The notes under the pieces were generated by a model. That model ran no database searches. It had not been told where the DNA came from and worked only from the letters and a program-made list of their open reading frames with translations. From NCBI GenBank assembly GCA_964542055.1, contig CAZITB010000044.1, positions 1 through 20,040 on the forward strand: a stretch of 20,040 nt of DNA. Reading direction: 5' to 3'. This DNA comes from CAZITB01 sp964542055 (GTDB taxonomy: Bacteria; Planctomycetota; Phycisphaerae; Sedimentisphaerales; CAMDDF01). This document shows, one piece after another, positions 1-6,625 of the stretch. The position numbers and the translations under genes were made by a program. Every line of letters begins with the position of its first letter. Within the stretch, counting starts at the first letter, position 1.

Positions 1-150
1 TTCTTACACCAGAAGGCGGAGCTACTCTGCAGTTAGCCGATGATCTGGCGGTGACAAAGTGGTATAATTACACAGCAGGTAACAATGCCAGAGTAACGTT
101 GCTTTCTGGTTATCCTTCTGATGGCGTATCTGCTACTACCTATTATGATG
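1..150 (+). repeat. Duplicated gene segment, copy 1 (pairs with 2710-2859)
   Basis: Bases 1-55 are identical to 2710-2764. Counted by eye, the match continues without indels to about base 150 with roughly 14 mismatches, about 91% identity. The similarity falls off sharply after the YYDD codons, exactly where the PEP-CTERM tail starts here and the dockerin-like tail starts in the other copy. The repeat probably extends upstream beyond the window edge. Confidence 0.9.
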
Positions 151-254
151 ATATTAAGATATCTGTTATTCCTGAACCTGCAACAATGTTGCTTTTGGGT
201 GTCGGAGCCATAGGTCTTGTTCGCAGAAAGCATAGCAAACACAATATTATATAA
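1..254 (+). CDS. PEP-CTERM sorted secreted protein, C-terminal part only
   Basis: The 3' end of a gene that begins before the window, read from base 3 (83 codons visible). The visible part is the last strands of a beta-sandwich (LamG/concanavalin-like, inferred) with a YYDD motif, followed by the sorting tail: IPEP at residues 56-59, a hydrophobic stretch, then a basic RRKHSK cluster. This is the classical PEP-CTERM layout; such tails are known to be recognised by exosortase-type enzymes and mark proteins for the outer surface or matrix. The core before the tail is nearly identical to the end of the core of the 2118-3014 protein, which has a dockerin-like tail instead. The sequence after the stop contains a strong stem-loop, so this is probably the last gene of its transcript. 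The tail call is firm; function beyond surface or matrix location is unknown. Confidence 0.85.
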   Translation, partial: LTPEGGATLQLADDLAVTKWYNYTAGNNARVTLLSGYPSDGVSATTYYDDIKISVIPEPATMLLLGVGAIGLVRRKHSKHNII

Positions 255-265
255 TTATCCAGGCA

Positions 266-298
266 ATCAGAGCGAAGTTCATAAAGCTTCGCTCTGAT
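266..298 (+). terminator. Perfect 12-bp stem-loop after the PEP-CTERM gene
   Basis: Bases 266-277 (ATCAGAGCGAAG) are perfectly complementary to 287-298 (CTTCGCTCTGAT), with a 9-base loop. It starts 12 bases after the stop codon at 252-254. No T-run follows on the + strand, so it is not a canonical intrinsic terminator. It may be a 3'-end stabiliser or processed end, or a terminator of a kind that does not need a U tract. Role as a transcript boundary is inferred from position. Confidence 0.55.
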
Positions 299-486
299 AA
301 CGCTAGATGAATAGAGATAAGGAGTATTTGTTTCTTTCATCTTTTTAAAAGATGTCAATAAAAATATGTTTGCGGTAAAGCTCTTCCGGTAAATGTGTAG
401 GTTAATCGACAAAGAGAAGCGAACCGCATAACCATTTATCCTATGAACCGTAAATATATAACTAGTTCATATAAGGAGATGCTGAG
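299..486 (+). promoter_or_regulatory. Leader region with possible structured 5' UTR before the dockerin-protein block
   Basis: About 190 bases without a credible gene, the longest gene-free stretch apart from 18792-19016. It presumably holds the promoter for the downstream run of genes, but no convincing sigma-70 hexamer pair was found. Bases 371-376 (TGCGGT) can pair with 423-428 (ACCGCA), and inside that 381-385 (CTCTT) with 412-416 (AAGAG), giving two nested helices separated by an internal loop. No known riboswitch consensus was recognised. A clear Shine-Dalgarno (AAGGAG, 473-478) ends the region. Confidence 0.35.
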
Positions 487-2073
487 ATGAATAAACTTTT
501 TTTACTGGTAGCTATGACAGTGTTGTTTATGCCGTCATATCACATTAATGCCGCCCAATCACCGCCAATAGTTTGTTTTTGGGATGATCTTGAGCACCGC
601 AGTTGTGATGATCCATTAGAGTTCGGATATCCTGTTATAGGTGATTCATGGAAAAGTATGGGTTATGGTTATCCTTTTGATCATTTAGTAGTATGCGGTC
701 CAATTTCTACTCTTGGCGAAAAGTCAATCCATGCTATAAGAGATCTTAATAATGACATTTTATTCCAGTTTCAAGCGATGCCACGACCATATTTCTACTA
801 TCAGAAGGGAATGACAGGCGTGTTCGAACAGGCTGTTTATATCCCTTCAGGATCGGGTGCCAGCATGGAAATCCGTGCAGGAACCCTCGCAGTAGCGGCT
901 AGCCTTACTTGCAACAACATACAAACAACCTGGAGATGCCGGACTTCTGGTGGTATCAATTTTGATTCAGGTGTGCCGGTTGAGTACGATAGATGGCTTA
1001 ATACAAGGATTGAACTATATGATGACATGACCTATAGTGCCTGGGTTGGTCCTGTAGGAGAATCCGAAACTCAGCTCTGTTCGAATTTGGCTTGGGGCGA
1101 CGGAATAAGTCTTGGTGCCCCCCTCAAGGTCGTGCTCGGCTACAGTTTGCCTGATCCTAGCGATCGCTATTATGACAATATCAAAACTTACTGGATTGAT
1201 AACAACGCCCAAGGGTATCCGCCGATATCTCAGCTCTTGAATCCGATAATTGTTGATGGAAATGTAGATATAGTTAATGAATGGGCAGGTATGAAAAAAG
1301 TGGCCAGTAAACCTAGCAATGATCTAGGCAATTTCCGTGGATACATACATGTAGGTGATGCTCTGGCTTCAAGTACAGAGGTCAGTGCCTATGTTGCTTA
1401 CGATGTGAATGAATTAAATGGTGTCCCGGATCCCAATAGTTCATTCTTTTACATTGGCGGGACGGTTACAAACGCAATATACGGCCAGCCGGAGATTGAA
1501 AATAACTCTTTCTTCGAGGCGGTGTTCACTTATGATCTGCCTGGTTCTGTAAATGATGTCAGTTATCGTTTTGCATGTTTCGCCACCGGCTTTGACCCGG
1601 ATCAGGATCCGAATAGTAGTGGGCTAGAATATAACGGACGTCTTGTTGGCAGCGGAACTTATCGTCCTTTGAGCCGTCCTAGTTGGGACGAAACATGGAG
1701 CGATGCCAACGATTTCTTGGGTCGTGGCGGCGAAAAATGGTACACTGTCTCTAATGGTGTTATGCATGTTGAAATGAAAATTCCTTTCGGGACGATGCCA
1801 GAGTTTACCGGTCCGGAACCGGGCAAACTAGTAAATGTACAATTCAACGTGAGAGATGATACTGGACGTAGTACCACCAATCTTGCTCAGGAGCTTTACC
1901 CATGGTGGACATATCCCGGTCAAATCTCGGGACCTGCGGTTGGTATAGCTTTTCCAGTATGTGGGGATGAAAATCATGAGTATCCCCTAGGTGATTTTAA
2001 CCAAGACTGTCGCGTTGACGTAGATGACCTCAATTTTTTCATTCAACACTGGCTTGAAGATACACGACCATGA
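487..2073 (+). CDS. Secreted two-domain beta-sandwich protein with dockerin-like tail
   Basis: Exported protein of 528 residues, likely binding or processing a glycan outside the cytoplasm. Residues 1-23 form a Sec signal peptide ending in INAA. Residues 28-238 look like a LamG/concanavalin-type beta-sandwich closing with a YYDNIK strand. Residues 252-488 resemble a CBM9-like sugar-binding fold: it opens with IVDGNVDIVNEW, has SAYVAYDVNEL at 300-310, and late strands MHVEMKIPFGTM and VNVQFNVRDDTG. No hydrolase motif was recognised. Residues 491-524 are the dockerin-like tail: VCGD, a histidine, then an acidic calcium-loop DFNQDCRVDVDD and a closing HWL. The start at 487 is supported by AAGGAG eight bases upstream. 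The next gene begins 44 bases later. Domain names are by pattern recognition only; a carbohydrate-binding role is inferred. Confidence 0.75.
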   Translation: MNKLFLLVAMTVLFMPSYHINAAQSPPIVCFWDDLEHRSCDDPLEFGYPVIGDSWKSMGYGYPFDHLVVCGPISTLGEKSIHAIRDLNNDILFQFQAMPRPYFYYQKGMTGVFEQAVYIPSGSGASMEIRAGTLAVAASLTCNNIQTTWRCRTSGGINFDSGVPVEYDRWLNTRIELYDDMTYSAWVGPVGESETQLCSNLAWGDGISLGAPLKVVLGYSLPDPSDRYYDNIKTYWIDNNAQGYPPISQLLNPIIVDGNVDIVNEWAGMKKVASKPSNDLGNFRGYIHVGDALASSTEVSAYVAYDVNELNGVPDPNSSFFYIGGTVTNAIYGQPEIENNSFFEAVFTYDLPGSVNDVSYRFACFATGFDPDQDPNSSGLEYNGRLVGSGTYRPLSRPSWDETWSDANDFLGRGGEKWYTVSNGVMHVEMKIPFGTMPEFTGPEPGKLVNVQFNVRDDTGRSTTNLAQELYPWWTYPGQISGPAVGIAFPVCGDENHEYPLGDFNQDCRVDVDDLNFFIQHWLEDTRP

Positions 2074-2117
2074 AACCGTATTGCAGCTTTTAAATATATT
2101 GAGCAAGGAGATAAATC

Positions 2118-3014
2118 ATGAATAAGGCAATTTTGTTTACAATTTTAGTGCTAAGTCTTGGCGGAACGATTGAGGCCCAGACAGCAGGTGTAGTTTTTCT
2201 AGATACCTTTGAGACCCATGATGTGGGCTCTAATCTTGACACGGTCGCTCCTGAGCAGGGCTCTCATTACTGGATTGACTATGGCAGCCGTAATTCGAAT
2301 TCCCCTACGTTGGTTTCGGATGAGCAGGCCAAAAGTGGATCAAAGTCACTGAAGTCCTATCGGCAGGTAAATCCCTATCTTTATCCTCAAATAATGGCAT
2401 ACGGGAGCACCGCTACAGAGAATAAAATTGTTCCTGCTGATCAGGGTGGTTTAAATTATCTTTTTGAAACAAGCTTTTATCTGCCGCGAGTTCCGCAGGA
2501 TGGGCCAAATATACAGTGGTCTTTTGACAGTCCGACTGGAAATTGTGGGGGACTGAGTATGCACGGTTCTGGCAAGTTTCAGGTTTACAACGGCGGTAGT
2601 AACTCGATAACTGATGTTCAGGCGCAAGCCGGTATATGGTATGACGTTGCCATGGTTGCCACTCCAACTGCCGCCCAGGGTGATTACATGAGCTTTACTA
2701 TTGATGTGTTTCTTACACCAGAAGGCGGAGCTACTCTGCAGTTAGCCGATGATCTGGCGGTGACTGGCTCGTGGAATTATACAGCAGGTAACAGTGCCAG
2801 AATAACGTTGTTTTCTGGTTATCCTTCTGATGGCGAATCTGCTACTGCCTATTATGACGATGTGGTAATCGAAATAATAAGTGACCCGGTCTGTGGTGAT
2901 AAGTATCATCCATATCCACCTGCCGATTTAAATGGTGACTGTGTCGTTGATATAAAGGATTTTGCTATATTCAGTTCCAGCTGGCTGGATTGTACAGATA
3001 TTAATTGTCCATGA
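2118..3014 (+). CDS. Secreted LamG-like protein with dockerin-like tail
   Basis: Exported protein of 298 residues. Residues 1-20 form a signal peptide with an AQT cleavage region (IEAQT). Residues 25-253 are a single beta-sandwich of the LamG/concanavalin type: it opens with VVFLDTFETHDVGSN, has a KSGSKSLKSYR strand at 72-82 and ends in a YYDDVVIEI strand. Residues 258-291 are the dockerin-like tail: VCGD, HPYP, the calcium-loop DLNGDCVVDIKD with D269, N271, D273, D277 and D280 in place, then SSWL. AAGGAG lies seven bases before the ATG. The core is a close paralogue of the truncated protein at 1-254, which ends in PEP-CTERM instead. No catalytic residues are recognisable; binding or structural function on the cell surface is inferred. 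Confidence 0.78.
   Translation: MNKAILFTILVLSLGGTIEAQTAGVVFLDTFETHDVGSNLDTVAPEQGSHYWIDYGSRNSNSPTLVSDEQAKSGSKSLKSYRQVNPYLYPQIMAYGSTATENKIVPADQGGLNYLFETSFYLPRVPQDGPNIQWSFDSPTGNCGGLSMHGSGKFQVYNGGSNSITDVQAQAGIWYDVAMVATPTAAQGDYMSFTIDVFLTPEGGATLQLADDLAVTGSWNYTAGNSARITLFSGYPSDGESATAYYDDVVIEIISDPVCGDKYHPYPPADLNGDCVVDIKDFAIFSSSWLDCTDINCP
2710..2859 (+). repeat. Duplicated gene segment, copy 2 (pairs with 1-150)
   Basis: Partner of the segment at 1-150, on the same strand, offset 2709 bases. It encodes the final strands of the beta-sandwich in the 2118-3014 gene. The first 55 bases are identical to copy 1. It ends where the coding sequence switches to the dockerin-like tail. Confidence 0.9.
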
Positions 3015-3040
3015 TATAAAAGATTTATAAGGAGTCGCGT

Positions 3041-3808
3041 ATGCAATTCAAATTTCTTCGCAAAGGATTTACTTTAGTAGAACTGCTTGTGGTTATTTCG
3101 ATTATAGCTTTGCTATTATCAATTCTGATGCCTTCGCTTCAAAAAGCACGAGAACAGGCTAGATCTGTAGCATGTCGTTCGAATCTTAAGCAGATGAGTC
3201 TTGCTAGCGATATGTATACAATTGATAATGACGATGAAATGGTGACTTTGCAACGCTTTAGAAGTAGATCTGAGCAGTGGATATGGGCTAATGATCTTTC
3301 ACCCTATCTCAGTGATGAAAGAGGCGCAAAGGGAATAGAGGGTTCCTGGACAGTATCATCTAAAGATGAATTGGGCAAAGTTTTGGGAGTTTTCAGGTGT
3401 CCCTCACAGCGGGAGAAGGTTATTGAATTGGATGGCGTAATTATGGGCCTGAGCTGGAGAATTCGTTATGGCGCAAATACGCTGGCAGTAACAGTCACAG
3501 AAAAAATTAGGAAAAAAACAGGATTTAAAACGCCAGCACAAATATTGTTTATTGCCGATTCTACTGACGATACAAATAAATACGTTGATCCTTTGGTTAT
3601 GAAACATATGGTTCCTTTATGGAGGCATTATTTGACTCCGGATGCTAGAACTGCCGCCAATTATATTCCTATAGCCGACAGGCACTCAAATAATTCAAAT
3701 TTGCTTTTTCTGGATGGGCATATTGAACCTATGAACTATAATAATGTTCAGTTTTTAAGAAATGATCCAGAAAAAACCACAAAAAAGCATTTATGGAATT
3801 TGAATTAA
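3041..3808 (+). CDS. Prepilin-like protein with H-X9-DG C-terminal motif
   Basis: Type II secretion or type IV pilin-like protein of 255 residues. The N-terminus is a class III prepilin signal: basic leader, G9 then FTLVE with E14, followed by a hydrophobic helix (about 15-30) and the LQKAREQAR helix. Prepilin peptidases are known to cut after such a glycine. The globular part has an FRCPS motif (118-122) and ends with H215, nine residues, then D225-G226, the H-X9-DG pattern common in the expanded prepilin-like families of planctomycetes and relatives. AAGGAG lies six bases before the ATG. It follows two secreted dockerin-tailed proteins and precedes the large hydrolase-like genes, so it may support their export or surface display, but this is inference; these proteins are abundant and mostly uncharacterised. 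Confidence 0.88.
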   Translation: MQFKFLRKGFTLVELLVVISIIALLLSILMPSLQKAREQARSVACRSNLKQMSLASDMYTIDNDDEMVTLQRFRSRSEQWIWANDLSPYLSDERGAKGIEGSWTVSSKDELGKVLGVFRCPSQREKVIELDGVIMGLSWRIRYGANTLAVTVTEKIRKKTGFKTPAQILFIADSTDDTNKYVDPLVMKHMVPLWRHYLTPDARTAANYIPIADRHSNNSNLLFLDGHIEPMNYNNVQFLRNDPEKTTKKHLWNLN

Positions 3809-3904
3809 AAATCGTAGGTAATAACATTACTATCGCATCATTATGAATATGCTTTACATTCTAAAATACAAGAATGAAATGTTTTCTTAGCTAAGGTATG
3901 GTTT
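3809..3904. other. Short intergenic gap, possible internal promoter region
   Basis: These 96 AT-rich bases form the largest gap between 3041 and 9581. A weak 6-bp inverted repeat (3857-3862 with 3871-3876) is present without a following T-run. No promoter hexamers can be called with confidence. An AAGG lies near the ATG at 3905. Confidence 0.3.
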
Positions 3905-6568
3905 ATGATAAAAAATTGTGTTTTAATTTGTTCTTGGGTAATTTTGGCAATTGCGACAATTTATTGTGATACTTGCCAAGCAACGAATAATAATGTCTTA
4001 ATAAGCTGGGGAGACTATGTAATTCTCTATGGTATGGGAACTGATTCAGCTTTGGATTCTCCTGAGGGCATACGTCGTGTTATGGAGCGGTGGAAAGGTC
4101 GCGGTTATACGGGTGTTTACTGGCGAAGTGATTTCGAACAACACGATCCTAATGAAATAATTCGACAATATGATAATTTAAGGCCTATCTCTTACGGAAT
4201 GGTGAAAATAATTGATCAAGCTGCAAAAAGTTTTGATGTGATTACAACTGCAAGGCAAATTGCAGAAGAGCTTGGTTTGGATTTTTGGGTCTATCATACA
4301 GGAGTATATATGGATGGTGCCAGTGCTGATTCCGATGTCACGCATCCTTGGGCCTATGTGACTCGCTATATCGCCGAGAATCCTGAAGCTCTCACGGTCG
4401 ACCGCAACGGTAAACCATATTACAGTGTTCGCGAGTATGCGTATCCCGGTGCGATTGAAAATAAGGTAAATGAGTACACGTACATGGCTAAGAATTTTGG
4501 GATTAAAAACTTCTACGCGGCCATGCGTTCGGAAGCAGAGCAGATGCAGGCAACTCCGAGTATGGCAGATCAGTATGGTTTTAATCAGCCTATTGTTGAC
4601 GAAATGCAGTCTCGTTATGGTATCAATATTCTCACTGATCCTCGATTTGATATAAATAATCCGAGTTTTGATCCCGAGGATCCTATGGTCGAAAATTGGC
4701 ATCGCTTACGAGGGGAATATCTGACTGAGTTCTGGCGGCAATTGCGAATAGCAATGGATGCTATAGATCCGAACATACGAATTACCACGCGAATACCTGG
4801 TGGTGATCACATCGGCCCATCATTTGGCAACTGGATATTGGATTGGCGAACCTGGATAAATGAAGGATTATTAGACGAGTTGATTTTGTATGGACCCCTA
4901 GGCCAGGATCCGGACGCAGCAAGTAAAAAGTATCTTATGGATACTTATCCGGTATCTACTTTCCGTAATTTCGTTGATACTAGTAATAATCCAGATACAA
5001 AACTTATAATAGCCGGCCAGGGGGTTTATATTCCCCGACCGAATCTTGCTGGTTCTGATGGATGGCGAATAGTATGGGGCCCAGAAGCATATGATTTGGC
5101 CTGGTATCAACGCTGGCAAAAATGGAAAGCCGATATTCGTGATTTTGACGGGATCCGTTATATAATGCAGGATTTTGATGATTTCGCGATAAAGGAGTCC
5201 GGTTATGATAAGGGTTGGGGTAATATGCTTTATGACAATGATCTTAGGGCATGTCAGGGTTATTGGTATACTCAAGGCTATGACACAGATGCAGTACCTA
5301 TAATACAGGACAAAATTACCCGTGGAGATCAAGGTAAAGCTTTGGAACTGATTGCATCTCAAAAGACTAGTATGCCACTTTTGGCACGGCACTGGTCAGA
5401 CTGGTTGTTCGTTGATCCCTCTGTTTCGGTAGGAAATTTTTCTTTTGAATACTGGATTTTTCGTCCGAACAGTGGAAGTAGCTTTTCAGTGATGTTCGAA
5501 TACGATGCAGCACCTTCTCAGAAAGGGCCTGCTATGCATATCGGAACAGGAGTTGATGGGCTTGTTTCTTACTACCAGAATTCAAGCTGGGTTCAGACCG
5601 ATTATACTATTCCTACCAGCAGTTGGGTAAAAATCAGAATAAAGGCAGACCTTGAAAATAAAACATATTCTATTTTTACAGGGCCTGATGACCAGACCAT
5701 TATTTGCAGCGATGTACCGTATTCTCATGAACAAAACAGGTTTAATCAACTTCGTTGGGTTCCAGAAATGACGTCAGTTTACATTGACGATGTTTTGTGG
5801 CTATGGGAACCAAATATGCCCTACACTCCCCATGCTGATCAGAAGTATTTGGTTAATGATTTTGAACGGAACCAGATCGGACTCACAGCTGTTGGTACTA
5901 ATGGCAAAATAGGCCCTAGATGGCAATGCAACGATGGACAATCAAATTATTACATCGAAAATCAGCTCTCTTTTGGTGAGGGATATAAATGTTTGGCGGC
6001 CAAAAAAGAGGCTGGATCTTATCTCTTTGCAAATACTGGCGAACCCATCATCTTCGAATCAGGAGAAGTTATTACTGTGGATTGCGACGTTTTTGTGCCA
6101 GTTGGAAGTTCGATATCAATCGAGTTGCGCAAAAGCCAGGCTGCAGTGACCGCTGGTGCTTTATTTTCTAATGATATATCCCACTGGTGTGGACAAAATG
6201 AAGCATATATCAGCACCGGTTCAGCTGTAATATATGATAAGTGGATGCATCTACAAATCGCAATAGATAATAGTAAAAGGACGTACAGCATTGTAACGCA
6301 GCTACCAGGAAAGCTTCCAAATAAAATTATCACTGCTGAAATTGATTCTGGAACTAATTTTTCAGACCAGGTGTATCTGATGATCAATCCCCAGGGCAGC
6401 GATGGTACAGTCAGTTATCTAGATAACATCGTGGTTACATATGGGAACATTAACGTATGTGGTGATGAATATCATCCTCATCCTGTAGGGGATATTAACA
6501 AAGACTGCCGTGTGAACTTGATAGATTTCAGTATGTTTGCCGAAAACTGGATGAATTCGAAATTTTGA
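3905..6568 (+). CDS. Secreted glycoside-hydrolase-like TIM-barrel protein with two beta-sandwiches and dockerin-like tail
   Basis: Exported protein of 887 residues. Residues 1-26 are a signal peptide. Residues about 35-450 look like a glycoside-hydrolase-type (beta/alpha)8 barrel, similar in style to GHL10/DUF187-like families: GVYWRSDFEQ (70-79), LDFWVYHTGVYMDG (125-138), LRGEYLTEFWRQLR (268-281) and LDWRTWINEGLLDEL (312-326). Acidic residues suited to catalysis (D76, E210, E271, D313, E325) are present, but the real pair cannot be assigned from sequence alone. Residues about 475-635 and 645-848 are two LamG-like beta-sandwiches, each with a late D-D or LDN strand. Residues 851-884 are the dockerin-like tail (VCGD, HPHP, DINKDCRVNLID, NWM). 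It is a paralogue of the next gene over the barrel only. Likely role: extracellular attack on or binding of a polysaccharide; enzyme activity is inferred from fold. Confidence 0.72.
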   Translation: MIKNCVLICSWVILAIATIYCDTCQATNNNVLISWGDYVILYGMGTDSALDSPEGIRRVMERWKGRGYTGVYWRSDFEQHDPNEIIRQYDNLRPISYGMVKIIDQAAKSFDVITTARQIAEELGLDFWVYHTGVYMDGASADSDVTHPWAYVTRYIAENPEALTVDRNGKPYYSVREYAYPGAIENKVNEYTYMAKNFGIKNFYAAMRSEAEQMQATPSMADQYGFNQPIVDEMQSRYGINILTDPRFDINNPSFDPEDPMVENWHRLRGEYLTEFWRQLRIAMDAIDPNIRITTRIPGGDHIGPSFGNWILDWRTWINEGLLDELILYGPLGQDPDAASKKYLMDTYPVSTFRNFVDTSNNPDTKLIIAGQGVYIPRPNLAGSDGWRIVWGPEAYDLAWYQRWQKWKADIRDFDGIRYIMQDFDDFAIKESGYDKGWGNMLYDNDLRACQGYWYTQGYDTDAVPIIQDKITRGDQGKALELIASQKTSMPLLARHWSDWLFVDPSVSVGNFSFEYWIFRPNSGSSFSVMFEYDAAPSQKGPAMHIGTGVDGLVSYYQNSSWVQTDYTIPTSSWVKIRIKADLENKTYSIFTGPDDQTIICSDVPYSHEQNRFNQLRWVPEMTSVYIDDVLWLWEPNMPYTPHADQKYLVNDFERNQIGLTAVGTNGKIGPRWQCNDGQSNYYIENQLSFGEGYKCLAAKKEAGSYLFANTGEPIIFESGEVITVDCDVFVPVGSSISIELRKSQAAVTAGALFSNDISHWCGQNEAYISTGSAVIYDKWMHLQIAIDNSKRTYSIVTQLPGKLPNKIITAEIDSGTNFSDQVYLMINPQGSDGTVSYLDNIVVTYGNINVCGDEYHPHPVGDINKDCRVNLIDFSMFAENWMNSKF

Positions 6569-6614
6569 ATATATTTACATGCAGGCAGACAATTCGTTCT
6601 ATCAATGAAGTTAT

Positions 6615-6620
6615 GGAGAA
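6615..6620 (+). promoter_or_regulatory. Ribosome binding site deciding the start at 6626
   Basis: GGAGAA sits five bases before the ATG at 6626. An in-frame ATG at 6605 has no such site and would place seven extra residues, two of them basic, before the signal peptide. The 6626 start is therefore preferred. Confidence 0.7.
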
Positions 6621-6625
6621 CTAAA

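Noticed and set aside
365..430. Resemblance to a c-di-GMP-I (GEMM) riboswitch around GGTAAAGC and TTCCGG
   Set aside because: The 5' GGCAAACC segment, the GGAA tetraloop and the 3' half of the consensus are missing.
3857..3876. Inverted repeat before the 3905 gene as a terminator
   Set aside because: Only six base pairs, AT-rich, and no T-run follows.
4178..4702. Long minus-strand ORF of 174 codons
   Set aside because: It lies wholly inside the 3905-6568 gene, lacks a ribosome site and has a low-complexity, Ile/Arg/His-rich composition typical of an antisense shadow.
487..6568. A true cellulosome
   Set aside because: Only single-repeat dockerin-like tails are present, and no cohesin or scaffoldin is seen in the window.
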